From: Gari tellinella
Taxonomy: Eukaryota; Mollusca; Bivalvia; Cardiida; Psammobiidae
Length of the DNA: 64,000 nucleotides
Direction: 5' to 3'
Assembly (NCBI GenBank): GCA_922989275.2
Contig: OV277861.1
Location: 47,097,623-47,161,622 of the forward strand
Shown: piece by piece, positions 32,354-43,590 of the stretch
How the letters are laid out: each line of letters starts with the position of its first letter
Position numbering within the stretch: the stretch's first letter is position 1
Notes under the pieces: generated by a model
The model's database searches: none
Seen by the model: the letters and a program-made list of their open reading frames with translations, nothing else
Told to the model about the DNA's origin: nothing
Made by a program: the position numbers and the translations under genes

Positions 32354-32893
32354 TTAAAGCGACTCGCAACCAGATGGTGCATTTGCAAAAATAAAAGAAA
32401 ATACATGTACTAAAATATAACCAAAAGGATAGCATTATCGTGCATCTGGCATTGGACAAATATGACCAGTTTAAAAACAGCCCCTAGAAAAGTCTTCAAA
32501 TCTTAGTTTTTTTTAGATATTTTTCATCGTTTTATCCATAGCGTCGAAAGACGCTATAGTAATTGATCACGGGCTCAGACATAAACCCGAGCCGAATTAT
32601 GTAGTTATATGTACTCTCCATCGCTACACACTGAAATACGTTCAATCGATCCCAGATAGTTGAATAGTTCCGTAGCCCAGTGGGCTAAGTGGTTTCCTTA
32701 TTTTGCCTTATGTCCGCCCATGCCGGATCTCGGGTTCGAATCCCACCAGAGCTCAATATTTTTTTTTTATTGAAATGCATTTTTTTAACAGAATTTCTTA
32801 TCCTAAACTAATTCTTACCCATCAAAATAAGCGTTTGACACATATTTACAAATTTCTATATTTAATGCTTAATCTGGTTGCGAGTCGCATTAA
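32354..32893 (+). mobile_element. TTAA-ended element carrying a tRNA-like promoter
   Basis: 540 bp. TTAAAGCGACTCGCAACCAG at left is inverted at right (CTGGTTGCGAGTCGCATTAA). At 32666-32752 sits a tRNA-like unit with A box TAGCCCAGTGGGC and a perfect B box GGTTCGAATCC, separated by an over-long spacer, then a T-run. A second, diverged copy (54495-54923) keeps the same tRNA-like unit. It combines DNA-transposon ends with a SINE-like RNA polymerase III promoter. Confidence 0.7.
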
Positions 32894-32952
32894 GTTCTTG
32901 CATAGAGCAAGTAGACACAAAAAAAGAAAGCTCCTTTAGTTTTCACTTTTAC

Positions 32953-33202
32953 TACAGTGGAGAAAACGTTATTCTTTCCCGTTTAAACGCAAACGTACGC
33001 AAACGCAAATCACTAAAACGTAGAAAAGTGCAACTTTTGGACAATTCTGACTATTCATGTTTATTTTGGTGTCAAACAGTTTGGAGCCTGATCAGACGCC
33101 GGGTTACCCGGCGTCTGATCTGGCTCCAAACTGTTTGCAACGGAAATAATAGTTTTAGCGTAAACGCGTTTATTGGGAAATAATAACGTTTTCTCCACTG
33201 TA
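32953..33202 (+). mobile_element. MITE family A
   Basis: Ends TACAGTGGAGAAAACGTTAT and AACGTTTTCTCCACTGTA, matched to each other but different from the AATCTG form. Hairpin 33074-33137. Confidence 0.8.
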
Positions 33203-34191
33203 TAACCGCGTTTTAGGCTGTTTCTTGTCTTTTATACACTCAACTATCCTTCGTTTTAGTCGTTGTAATAGGGAGAGTTTACTGTACTTGATAACCCTTT
33301 GCAAGGTTTTGTCACAAGACTTCGCGTCTGTGCAATTTATCTGTTTGCGAATATAGTACATGTATATCCATATCTATTAGCTAGGACAGTACGTGCGCAT
33401 ACATAGACAGGGTAGTGCAACTATACGCTGGGATCAATTATGAGGTAGGACTAAACAAGGATTAATCTGTAGTTTATTTGTGATTCTGTGTTTTGTAACA
33501 CTTTTAACCCTACGACTATACGTACTCGTCATTAATAAATAGGACATTGAAGGAGTCCTCTGACCAGGGTCCGCATTGTTTGCCATTTTGCAATATTTTG
33601 TTTAAATCAACCCTTAAAGTAAAAACATAGATTAAACGTAAAGTAGCAAACAAAAACCTAGAAATTTGATGAGAACATATTTCTCAAAAAGTAACTAATG
33701 CTTATAACAATAAGTCTCGTGCAATTAGTTGTCCGCAACATTTATTACTAGAAAAGCTGAACACATTTTGAATGAAGGAATTCAGAAAGATGTTACCAAC
33801 TATTTAAAGCCGCATTGTGTTTTTGAGAAACCTGCATAAAACGGTTGTTTGGGGTCCCATTTGAACTACGTAGGACGTGATTCTTTCACAAAAACCGGCT
33901 TTATCTAAGAAATTCGCTTTTTAAATTTTATTTATAATATTTTGTGCTGCACAAATTAAAAAGCCTCCCTTGTGAATGGAAAGAAGGACAACGGAAGTAT
34001 TTCGAAAAACTAAAATCTTTATTTCTGTTTTTAAACCCAATGGTGTCATACTCATTAAAATTGCCTCGAAGAGACGGTTTAATCAGTAGTAACACCATAG
34101 CATTCGGTGCTGAAATGAGTGAGAAAATGTTAGATTAGTTCAGATTACTCCCGGTTACATGTGTATAGCTGGAGCACTGAGAATTACCCTG
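33203..34191. other. gene-free stretch with family G and H scraps
   Basis: 33553-33595 holds a half-hairpin of family G type (GGAGTCCTCTGACCAGG). 34036-34135 is a family H foldback (ATGGTGTCATACTCATTA ... CAGTAGTAACACCATAG), related to 61072-61215. No gene seen. Confidence 0.4.
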
Positions 34192-34404
34192 TTAACCCTT
34201 ATTCTGCTGCACAGACGTCTGCTTTGACATTGTCGTCTGCAAAATTTGTTCAGTTTGGTTTTATGCATTGTTTTAATTAAACAAACCTTAAGACGAGTGT
34301 CAAACAGTTTGGATCCAGATGAGACGCCGCGTTACGCGGCGTCTTTCTAGATTCAAACAGTTTGTATACTCCCGTAAAGTTACGACCAATGGGCACAGGG
34401 TTAA
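34192..34404 (-). mobile_element. MITE family E, variant ends
   Basis: TTAACCCTTATTCTGCTGC ... GGGCACAGGGTTAA. Hairpin 34306-34365; the right arm is partly lost (GCGGCGTCTTTCTAGATT). Confidence 0.65.
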
Positions 34405-34449
34405 ACACTACTTGATCCAGTGACAACGTGTACATATTATTCACCATGG

Positions 34450-35460
34450 GTAAGCGATTAAAAACATTACGGAGGATCTATACCTTGAGCTTGCTGAAAA
34501 TGACTGTTTCAGCCTTGTCCGCTCTCTAACTCGAACACTTCTTTTTTGATCTTCACCAATCTTGCTACAAATGTTTATTAGTATAGAATCTAGGTCAGGT
34601 TCAATAACTAGCAAAATCGCATAAGGCATGTCTGAGTTATTGTCCTTGAATAATTAAAAAATGACCGTTTCAGCATTTTCTGCTCTCTAACACAAACACT
34701 TTTTATTGGATCTTCACCAAACTTGCTGACAACGTGTATTGGTATTAAATCTAGGTCAAGGAAAAACAAAATTTGTGTTAGAGAGCAAAAAATGGTGAAA
34801 CAGTCCTTTTTAATACATAAAGGGCAATAACTAAGAAAATCCTTATGGGACTTTAGTAATAATCACACTGGACCTAGATTTTATATAAATAAAGCATTTC
34901 AGCAAGTTTGGTGAAGATCCGATGAAGACTCTTTGTGTTAGAGAGCAAAAAAGGCTGAAACAGCCATTTTTTTAATAATTAAAGGGCTATTACTCCAACA
35001 TGTCTCATGCGATTTTAGTAGGATTCAAACCTAACCTTGATTTTATATTAATGAAAACTTTCAGCAAGTTTGTCGAAGATTAAAAAAAAAGCATTTGTGC
35101 TGGAGAGCAAAATTTGCTGAAAACAGTCATTTCTAATACATAAAGGGCAAAAACTCAGATATGCCACATGCGATTTTAGTAATAATCAAACTAGCCCTAA
35201 ATTTTATATGAATAAATATTTTCAGCATGTTTGGTGAATATCCGATGAAAGCTGTTTGTTTTAGAGTGCAAAAATGACTGAAACAGTAATTTTTTATTAA
35301 TAAACAGGCAATAACTCAAAAATACCTTATGCGATTTTAGAAGTAATCAAACTAAACCTTGATTTTATATCAATGAACATTTTCAGCAAGTTTGTGGAAG
35401 ATCGGATAAAAAATATTCGAGTTAGAGAGCGGACAAAAAAGTGTGATAGTCTAACTGACT
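34450..35460. repeat. ~170-bp satellite array with orientation switch
   Basis: Six diverged units built on AGCAAGTTTGGTGAAGATC, TGTGTTAGAGAGCAAAA and GGCTGAAACAGTCATTTTT. The first two (34470-34765) run in the opposite direction to the other four (34765-35440); the switch falls near 34765. Ends in GATGGATGGACGGGCG. Confidence 0.7.
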
Positions 35461-35852
35461 GATGGATGGACGGGCGAAGGTAGATAACGGTTGCACACGG
35501 TGAAGTTGAATCCGACTGTATCACGTGATACTAAGCCGTGTGGTAATGTTTATATCAGACGTTCTATTTTCGGTTTGTTATGATTTTAAATCGCCTTTTT
35601 TGGTGATTTAGGTCCGTCTTCATCATTTCATAGATCAGTTTGGCCCATAAGAATGTTCAAACATTATTATTAGCCGTTATTGTATTTCAGACATTAAGAA
35701 AAGGTCTGAAAACACAATGGGACTTTTAACAGTGCAACATGCTAATTTTCATAAAAAATTGAATTACTTATAAAAATTGACTCATTTCACAAGGCTACAG
35801 ACAAAAGGGAGTGAACTTGACAGTTTCAAAATTATCTCCTCTATATCAAAAC

Positions 35853-35902
35853 TAAACCCTATGGTGTGATTATTGAATAGTAGTCACACCATAGAGGTTT
35901 GA
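35853..35902. repeat. family H foldback, tip lost
   Basis: ACCCTATGGTGTGATTATTG and TAGTCACACCATAGAGGT. It lacks the GCGTCTC tip seen at 61072-61215. Confidence 0.6.
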
Positions 35903-36167
35903 ACAGGCATAACGATTACTCCCCTTATCTGGAGCCTTGCAATTTCCATGTATTTTAACATCTACATGTACACCTATATAGACGCCATTATAATCGGCGA
36001 AACATTAAGTTATTCGGCGTCTGACCTGGGTACACACTATTTACATTTGGCATCACGGATTTGCCCAGAGTTTAACCCCAAAATTACAGTGCCAACAGGA
36101 TATATCTGTAGTATATTTACAGTACTGCATTGGGAGAACGAGTTATAGAAGATTAACTGTATACATG

Positions 36168-36375
36168 TACAGTAGAACCTCACTATTACGACCACTAAAA
36201 AGAAGGTTAATTGTCTATATAAAGGACAGGTGACAGCTTAAAGCAATGTTAAAGTGAAACAGAAAGCTCTGTAGGAGCTTTCTGTTTCACTTTCACATTG
36301 CTTTAAGCAGTCACATGTCTTAAACGGCTAATGTTTGACACAACTTAGTGGTCGTAATAGAGAGGTTTTACTGTA
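36168..36375 (+). mobile_element. MITE family C
   Basis: Ends TACAGTAGAACCTCACTA and AGAGAGGTTTTACTGTA. The hairpin near 36236-36308 is perfect over much of its length, AGAAAGCTCTGTAGGAGCTT at the tip. Confidence 0.8.
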
Positions 36376-36522
36376 TATATATTTCGTTGTAATAATAAAT
36401 CGTTGTGGGTATTTGAGATATAGATAGTGTAGGGCAGTAAATGTCACTTGATCGAGTTAAACTGACATACGATTATACTTGTAATATTCATAGGCGTCTA
36501 TTGATAAAACTTATATATATGA

Positions 36523-36727
36523 TATATACAATGTACGTATATGTAATAAATATTATCAGCTAAGAACAGTGCACCCCACCCCCTAAAACGGTCCTGCGAA
36601 CAACGATACTCAAAGTTTGCCACTATTCCCGAAACAAGACAATAATGGCTAACCATTTTCATTGCTGCAATATCGCCGACTTAAGATTGTCGTCTGGTGT
36701 TTTTTCTCAAACTTACAATGTTATATA
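36523..36727 (+). repeat. ~205-bp direct duplication, left copy
   Basis: Starts TATATACAATGTACGTATAT; from about 36560 it is a diverged left half of family D (CGAACAACGATACTC, GCTGCAATATCG). The right copy is 36974-37183, with only a few differences. A family A copy lies exactly between them. Confidence 0.75.
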
Positions 36728-36975
36728 CAGTGGAGAATGTGTTATTCTTTCCCAATAAACGCGTTTACGCTAAAACTGTTATTTGCAGTGCAAACAGTTT
36801 GGAGCCAGATCAGACACCGGGTAACCCGGCGTCTGATCAGGCTCCAAACTGTTTGCCACCAAGATAAACATGAAATATCAGAATTGTCCAAAAGTTGTTC
36901 TTTTCTACGTTTTAGCGCTTTGCGTTTGCGTACGTTTGCGTTAAAACGGGAAAGAATAACAGATTCTCCACTGTA
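36726..36975 (-). mobile_element. MITE family A
   Basis: Reverse copy, ends TACAGTGGAGAATGTGTTAT and ACAGATTCTCCACTGTA. Hairpin 36791-36855. One arm has GACACCGGG where the other has CCGGCGTC. Confidence 0.8.
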
Positions 36976-37183
36976 TATACAATGTACGTATATGTAATAA
37001 ATATTATCAGCTAAGAACAGTGCACCCCCACCCCCTAATACGGTCCTGCGAACAACGATACTCAAAGTTTGCCACTATTCCCGAAACAAGACAATTATGG
37101 CTAACCTCCATTTTCATTGCTGCAATATCGCCGACTTAAGATTGTCGTCTGGTGTTTTTTCTCAAACTCACAATGTTATTTAC
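36974..37183 (+). repeat. ~205-bp direct duplication, right copy
   Basis: Same unit as 36523-36727. It ends ATGTTATTTACAG, where the next element (family D) begins with the same TACAG word that starts the family A copy after the left unit. Confidence 0.75.
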
Positions 37184-37411
37184 AGCGCCCCCTCTCTACA
37201 ACGGCCCTCCCAACAACGACTCCCTCCTTACAACGACACTCGCCGTAATTCCCTAAACGGCATAAGTAAGTTACGCGGCGTCTGATCTGGATTCAAGCTG
37301 TTTGCAAATGTAAGCCAAGTCTTAATTGTCCCTCTCTATAACGACTCCCTCCGAACAACACACACAATATGTGTCTCCCATTGGTTGTCGATGTAGAGAG
37401 GGAGCACTGTA
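37181..37411 (+). mobile_element. MITE family D, internally deleted
   Basis: TACAGCGCCCCCTCTCTACA ... GTAGAGAGGGAGCACTGTA. The left hairpin arm is gone; only CGGCGTCTGATCTGGATTC and AAGCTGTTTGC remain. A further half-hairpin lies at 37449-37482. Confidence 0.7.
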
Positions 37412-37509
37412 TTAGATATTTTGATAGAAGAAACATAATGACGGGTGACGGCGTCTGATCTGGATTTAAGCTGTTTGCAAAGGGTTAAGTCACGACACAA
37501 GATAATTTT

Positions 37510-37761
37510 TTAACCCATTACCCCATAGCCTGTTTATAATTTTGAAAATATGTTTCCACTTAAAGCAGACTGAAAGCAAAAGCAGAATGCGCCTCCAGAC
37601 GTATTATGCTTTACTTTCAGCCTGCTTTAAGATACCATCTGCTAGAATATAGAGCTATTTCTTTTCATATTCATTTATAACTGTATAAATTGGAATGATT
37701 TTCATCAGTGGGGGAATAAATTAAAGGCGTAAAAATGCGTATTTATGGGGTAATGGGTTAA
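37510..37761 (+). mobile_element. MITE family B, complete
   Basis: 252 bp with TTAACCCATTACCCCATAG and CTATTTATGGGGTAAT-type right end closing in GGGTTAA. Hairpin 37559-37630 with tip GCGCCTCCAGACGT. TTAA-CCC ends fit a piggyBac-like origin. Confidence 0.8.
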
Positions 37762-37879
37762 AAACCTTTTCCACGCCATGGTATCACCTTCGTCTGCAAA
37801 ATTACTAAATTTTAGTATCAGTAACTCCTTCACTGCCTTACCCAGATTACTATAGATAAAGTTTGCAAAAAGGTTTAGG

Positions 37880-38180
37880 ACATCTCTTGATCTACTTTCG
37901 GCAATAACACCTAGTTAGGCAGTTCCCAGATAAAACCCATGCTTTTTGTGCATACATATACTATTTTGAATCTTTGAAGCGTCTCATGTGAGGCCCGACT
38001 GATAAAATTTGATATTTTGGTAAGAAATAGCCATTGAAAAACCTTTTGAGAATGTGTTTGGCTGGGCCTCACAAGGTAAACTGAGAAGGGTATAGCATAT
38101 GCTGCATGCTTTTACAGTTACTTTCACGCCTATCGAGAACAAGGGGGTGGGGTTCCATCAAAGGACTGAAGAAATGTCAT
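37880..38180 (+). repeat. dispersed repeat Q
   Basis: Shares with 28850-29160 the words AAATAGCCATTGAAAA, GGGCCTCACAAGGTAAACTG (diverged there), and a G-run near the end. Function unknown. Confidence 0.5.
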
Positions 38181-38337
38181 TAAGATCCTAGTCAGGCGCC
38201 GTGTAACGTCTGATCAGGATCGAAACTGTTACACACTCATGTGTGTTTTGGGATTACGTGCAATGATGTGTATTTCTGCTAAACTCTCAATGCCATAGTC
38301 CATCTAACAAGTTCATTTAGGCCAATTAAAAATACCC

Positions 38338-39008
38338 GTGTTTCCTATTACATGCCCAAAAATGTTAGGGACGGACGGTCGGAAAATCTTTTTTTTTAAT
38401 TTTTTTTTTTAATAAAAACATACAATAATACATATAACTTTCTGATGGAGTATTTTTACAAGGATGCATGAATGTATTTTATTATGCAAAGCCCTGGGCC
38501 ATACACAACCAACCTTATAAATATCCATTCAAATTTTTTATTTTATTGATAGGTCCCTTTACCAAAATTATCTTAAAAATCTAAACCGGTATGATTGTTA
38601 TAATGTAAACATACCAAGACGGAAACGTAGTGACACATATGACAGATGGAATGAATGATGTTTTGAAATGCGTTGTGTGCATGTTAAATGTGTCATTGAT
38701 ATGTGCCGGCTGCATGTTAAATGTGTTGATGGTTAACTAACTAGCATATCACATCTTCAAGTAAGCTACTTAATGACATAATTAGAGCAAACTGCACTTC
38801 GATATTTGCTAAATCTTATTTAAAAATCAACTTTAAAACACTTAAATGTCTATTTATTAGCTTTGTAAACAATTAAACGGAGAATATATTCTATTACACA
38901 ACGATTGTCGCTGAAATGACCGACATTTGCCAACACATTTTTCGAAAAGTGAAAAAAAAGTTTAGGGTCGGGGGGAAAAACTAGGGATAGTCGGGTTACC
39001 GGAAACAC
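38338..39008. mobile_element. TIR element, about 670 bp
   Basis: GTGTTTCCTATTACATG at left, GGGTTACCGGAAACAC at right. GGGACGGACGGTCGG and GGGTCGGGGGG lie inside opposite ends. AT-rich interior with T-runs, no coding content. Confidence 0.45.
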
Positions 39009-39339
39009 AGTTGCATGTATGAGCTAATCCAAAATATGTAGGCAACGAAGTATCTACACTCCGAGTTTCTTGTTAAAGAACTTTGAGGGAATTTGGAGAC
39101 ATTTAATGCTGTGTGGTCGTTAAGGGTGCATCAAACCCATACGCGAATTTTTTAAAGTATTTAACTTTTTTTCTTTCAAGGTTATTTAGAAAGAGCTGTT
39201 TATAATAAATGAAAAAAAAACAGGTACCGGTGTTTAAACATGCCATTGTTGAAATAAGCAGTAGCCAAACTTGTGGTCTCTCAATGCTTCTTTTACAAAA
39301 TACCCGTTTAACACAGTTTTGATCATTCATTTATTTCAG

Positions 39340-40360
39340 TCAACACTGGAATCCCGCTAAAGCCAAGCTTCACGACGGTGTTGCTAATTTAAGCCTGACA
39401 GAACTTTCACCAGATACGAGAGCGACCTCTGCAAGGTTTGAAAATCCAGGCACGGAACCACTGGTTCCCCCAATTGTCCATTCCAGTACGTACATAATAC
39501 CGAGTGTTGATGATTATCTACGGATCCTCCAGGAAACCGGGTATATCTATGGACGTCTTGGTCACCCTAACGCCGAAGCCGTAGAATTGGCCATCAATGC
39601 TCAGGAAGAAGGAGCTGGTTCCCTGGTGTTCGGTGCAGGAATGGCTGCGATAAGTGCGGCCTTGCTAGCATTTCTTAAGGCCGGAGACCATGTCGTGTGT
39701 CAATGCCCTTCATACAGCGGGACCTTCGATGTACTTAAAATTCTCTCTAAGTATAACGTGGAGGTCACGCATGTTGAATGTAATGTAGATGCATTCAAAA
39801 AAGCTGTGAAGCCGAATACAAGGTTATTGTACGGAGAAACGCCCTGCAATCCTGCTTTGACCATCCTTGACCTTGAAGAGTTCGGGAAACTCGGGGAAAG
39901 TCTGGGAGAGAACGTGATCACAATGGTAGACGCAACATTCGCAAGTCCATATTTACAACAGACATTGAAGTTTGGCATTGACGTTGTTGCCCATAGCTGT
40001 ACAAAATATCTTGGCGGTCACAGTGACCTTACGGCCGGATGCTTGACCTTTAAGGACGTCAACCATTGGAAGATGCTGAAACGATATCAGACGTCATTTG
40101 GAATGCAGCTATCACCGCATGACGCGAGCTTGCTGCTGAGGGGAATAAAGACCCTACACGTTCGCATGCCAAGACACTGCTCGAATGCCATGAAAATAGC
40201 CACATTCTTAGAGAGTCACCCGAAAGTTAAGTCGGTCAGTTACCCTGGGCTTAAGTCACACCCACAACATGAAATAGCGAAGAGGCAAATGAAGGATTTC
40301 AGTGGAATGATTGCAGTGGAAATAAAGGGCGGAATGGAGGGCGGTAAAACATTTGTGGAG
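39340..40360 (+). CDS. exon with the catalytic core
   Basis: 1,021 bases, 340 codons after the split first base, acceptor CAG|T and donor GAG|GTCAGT. It is unusual in holding nearly the whole catalytic domain in one exon. Confidence 0.88.
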
Positions 40361-42688
40361 GTCAGTATGCCTTTTATATAGAGGATATTGAATGAGTGTT
40401 CATTATTTATCATTTTTAATAAACGAGTTGACTAAAATAATATGACGCGAGCCTTGGCGAGCGTCATATTCATTTTAGTCAACGAGTTTATTAAAAATGA
40501 TAAATAATGAACACGAATGTGATATTCTATTTATCACATTACAAGTTCAATCACCTATTAAATTGATTTGAAGCCGTAGTTTGTAGACCCTCCGCTATAT
40601 AGATTTTCCGCCAAACGTTACGTTGTTTACGTTAACGTCATAGTAAATGACGTCATTTGGCACCCCGCTACATGCAGCGCTTATGGACGAACAAGTTAGG
40701 CCGGAGCCCAAAAAACGATATTCCACTAGTGGATTACGATATTTATACAATCGCTTTATGCAACTCCCAGACCGCAAATTATGTGATAAAATGATTTATC
40801 TTTTCCATAATTATATTGCTCGCTTAGTGTTTAGACGTGAGACTACTTAAAGCAAGTTGAAAGCAAAGCATACGTTCCCGTTTAGGAAAGATATCTACAT
40901 ACATATATAGAATTGATGTTTGGCAACATGTACAGTAAAACCTTTCTATTACGAACACTAAAACGAAGACTAATTGATTGGATAAAAGACAGGTTACAGC
41001 TTAAAGCAATGTGACAGTAAAACAGAAAGCTCCTGTAGGAGCTTTCTGTTTTACTGTCACATTGCTTGGAGCAGTCACCTGTCGTAAACATCTTATAATT
41101 TACACAAATAAGTGGTCGTAATAGAGGGGCTCTACTGTAATAATTCACTACATGCCTTTTCAAAAAAAGTTTCTAAAGCCCAAATAAGAGAAGAAACGAA
41201 AATTCGTTTTGAGCCGGAAGTCAAATCGGACAAACAATATGCACAAATAAGATTACGCCTCCGCTTCAACCATTTTCATAAGAACTGTCTATACACTGCG
41301 TCTGCATTTACTTGTATTGTACTCTGGAAATAAATAATTATGTATAAACTAGAATGGCAATATTCGGTTATTCCGATTAACCGTTTAATCTTCCGAACGG
41401 TTAAACGGTTAACCGTTCAGTCTTTACATATTACCTATTATAGCTCACAGTTGCTTTGTTTATATCGAACCAAAACTCGAACTCGCCTAAATGGAAATTA
41501 TATGTATTTCCAAGATAAAATATGATTTTTTTTTGTAACAGGGCGTTAGACTGGCACAGCTTGCGGTTTCTCTTGGCGGTGTCGAAACACTCGTGGAGCA
41601 CCCAGCCACTATGACCCACGGGCCAATGATAATGTCGGACGAGGAAAGGAAAGCCCAGGGGATAGAGACCGGTTACGTGCGTATAAGGTAAGTGAAGTGG
41701 CCTAGAGTTTACGTTAACCCACGACCCCATAGGCAAACAGTGTAGACTCTGATCAGACGCCACATTATGCGGCGTCTGATCATAGTCTACACTGTTTGCT
41801 GATAAGGATTTCAATATAAAACAAAATGAAAATGCAAATTTTGACCAGGCATCCTTTTGATAAAACATGGACTAATCAACTGTTTGCCTTTGACAAAAAC
41901 CATTGTCGTCGTTTTTTATTGTTAAATTTAAAGTTTAGTTAACTTTGCTAAACGTACTGTGCTCCCTCCCTATAACGGCCCTCCAAACAACGACTCCCTC
42001 CTTACAACGATAATCAAAGATATTCCCCTAACACGACAATTTTGTCCAACCTTTTCACTTCTGCAAAATCCTCAGCTTAAAATTGCCTTATGCTGTTTTT
42101 CTAAAAGTTACATATTTGACCATTTCAGAGTAAAACGCTTAATTACGAGTGACAGACAGTTTGAATCCAGATCAGACGCCGCGTAACGCGGCGTCTAATC
42201 TGGAGTCAAGCTGTTTGCAAATGTTAACCAATTTCCCTCTCTATAACGACTCCCTCCGAACAAGTTTTGTCTCCATTTGGGTGTCGTTGTAGAGAGGGAG
42301 CGCTGTATATCATAGTGATTGTCAAACAGGTTTGATCCTGATCAGACGCCGCTTTATGAAGCATCTTATCAGGATCCAAACTGTTTCCACGTTGATTAAA
42401 ACATTTTACTGCAGATGATTAATGTGTCACCCGTCGTTGATATATAAATACATCTGGATGACTATTTCCCCCTTTACTCTTGGACTGTTTATAGCAAGAT
42501 GAAAGTAAAGCTAAAAGCAGATTTTTATAACATAGTGAGATATAGGTGTGTTTCACTTAATGCTATGGAAGAACGACTGGTTTAACCCTAGCTACATCTT
42601 TTTCCTTGTATATTTCAGTGTTGGAATAGAAGATCCAGATGACTTAATCAAAGACTTCAGTCAGGCGCTTGACAAAGTCACACTGTAA
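39340..42688 (+). CDS. Cys/Met-metabolism PLP enzyme (cystathionine/methionine gamma-lyase family), 3 exons visible
   Basis: Exons 39340-40360, 41542-41687 and 42619-42688 join in frame to 411 residues, close to the ~400 of the family. Visible motifs: YIYGRLGHPN (phosphate-binding Tyr/Arg), VFGAGMAAISAALLAFLKAG, ETPCNPALTILDLE, VDATFASPYLQQ, and HSCTKYLGGHSDLTAG, with the PLP lysine at 40004-40006. The C-terminus has AVSLGGVETLVEHPATMTHG and SVGIEDPDDLIKDFSQAL. Family enzymes cleave or transfer the gamma-substituent of Met/cystathionine-type amino acids, in the cytosol. YSGT replaces the YGCT typical of methionine gamma-lyase, so the exact substrate is open. The start lies upstream: 39340 follows an acceptor (TTTATTTCAG) and the first base completes a split codon. 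Donors are GTCAGT and GTAAGT. The introns hold a foldback and several MITEs. Confidence 0.9.
40385..40525. repeat. long foldback, family S
   Basis: Outer GGATATTGAATGAGTGT and ACACGAATGTGATATTC, arms about 60 bp, tip GACGCGAGCCTTGGCGAGCG. It begins about 25 bases beyond the donor of the large enzyme exon. The same outer ends frame 56278-56397. Confidence 0.75.
40931..41139 (+). mobile_element. MITE family C in enzyme intron
   Basis: TACAGTAAAACCTTTCTA ... GAGGGGCTCTACTGTA. Hairpin near 41000-41071 with tip GCTCCTGTAGGAGC. Confidence 0.8.
41542..41687 (+). CDS. penultimate exon
   Basis: Acceptor TTTGTAACAG, donor AG|GTAAGT. Encodes GVRLAQLAVSLGGVETLVEH through GYVRI. Duplicated at 23909-24054. 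Confidence 0.88.
41714..41880 (-). mobile_element. MITE family F, 3'-truncated
   Basis: TTAACCCACGACCCCATAGG, hairpin 41733-41796 (GACGCCACATTATGCGGCGTC), then the family body. The distal TIR is missing. It sits 26 bases into the last intron of the enzyme gene. Confidence 0.7.
41955..42307 (+). mobile_element. MITE family D
   Basis: TACTGTGCTCCCTCCCTATA ... TGTAGAGAGGGAGCGCTGTA. Hairpin 42155-42219, GCCGCGTAACGCGGC tip. Confidence 0.8.
42329..42388. repeat. type I hairpin without recognisable TIRs
   Basis: CAAACAGGTTTGATCCTGAT and ATCAGGATCCAAACTGTTT, tip GCCGCTTTATGAAGC. It lies 21 bases after the family D copy, 230 bases before the terminal enzyme exon. Confidence 0.65.
42619..42688 (+). 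CDS. terminal exon
   Basis: Acceptor TATATTTCAG. Completes a serine codon, then VGIEDPDDLIKDFSQALDKV and TAA at 42686-42688. Duplicated at 26035-26104. Confidence 0.88.
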
Positions 42689-43147
42689 TCCAATAAGGAG
42701 GTGTGACTTCTACACTTTTACCTCTCCTTGAAACTTAGTGACGCCTATACGAGTCTTTTTACAGTCAGTGTACATGTACATCCTGTAACGAGCACACTAA
42801 TTGTTGTCTCATGCAAACAGTGCATCCCCTTAATATAGCCCTTTTCAAACATACAGTGTACTTGTGAAGAGTACACTTGTCTCATGCAAACAATGGATAC
42901 CCACACAAGAGTGAATAAAAAGAAGTATTCTGTTCAGAGTATTCATTGCTTGACAATTCTCATTGTATTGTAAAAAGAAACCCTGAAAAGTACATGTATT
43001 CATATACACATCCATCAACTGTAAGCATCTGTCAAATGAACTATTACACTTACTAGTAAAATAAACATTTTCCAGGAAAGAGTGAGCACAGACTCATGTC
43101 AGACAGATCCTATAAGAAAATAGTGCAGACTCCGGTGAATAGGATAT
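42689..43147. other. enzyme gene 3' flank with family G scraps
   Basis: Words GAGTACACTTGTCTCATGCA and TGCAAACAGTGCATCCCC resemble family G. No hairpin or gene. Confidence 0.35.
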
Positions 43148-43287
43148 AAATATTAGATGACAGATTGCGTGACATTCATATTGTCAACCCGAGAAAGAGA
43201 ATGTCACTCCGAGGCGAAGCCGAGGGTTACATTCTTGTTTTCGAGGGTTGACAATTTGAATGTCACGCAAACTGCCGTCTAATATTT
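43148..43287. repeat. long foldback, family S
   Basis: AAATATTAGATGACAGATTG and partner ACTGCCGTCTAATATTT; TGCGTGACATTCATATTGTC against GACAATTTGAATGTCACGCA. Tip CCGAGGCGAAGCCGAGG. Confidence 0.75.
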
Positions 43288-43444
43288 ATTTCATTTTTCC
43301 GAGCTTATCAACCCTGGCTGTACAATCGTCTCGCTCGTATTTTATAAAATATGTTGTGAATACCAAGTTAGAGCCGCCATGCACCTTACGCGCGAAAAGA
43401 GTCAAACTAGAACGACGTCACATTGTTTATATCAACTCAACTCA

Positions 43445-43590
43445 AGGGTAGAGAAAATATCATATAGAGTGACGTCACAAAAATAATATCATATAGCTGA
43501 CAGTATTTTTAAGAATAGAGAAAAATAATATCATATAGAGTGACGTCACAAAAAAAATATCATAAAGAGTGACAGTATATTTTTTTGATA
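43445..43590. repeat. short tandem repeat with CRE-like octamers
   Basis: Four spaced copies of AATATCATA(T/A)AGAGTGAC. Two include GTGACGTCAC, a perfect palindrome containing the CRE octamer TGACGTCA. Confidence 0.6.

Noticed and set aside
39700..39978. antisense open frame over the enzyme exon
   Set aside because: Shadow of the strongly supported plus-strand coding exon.
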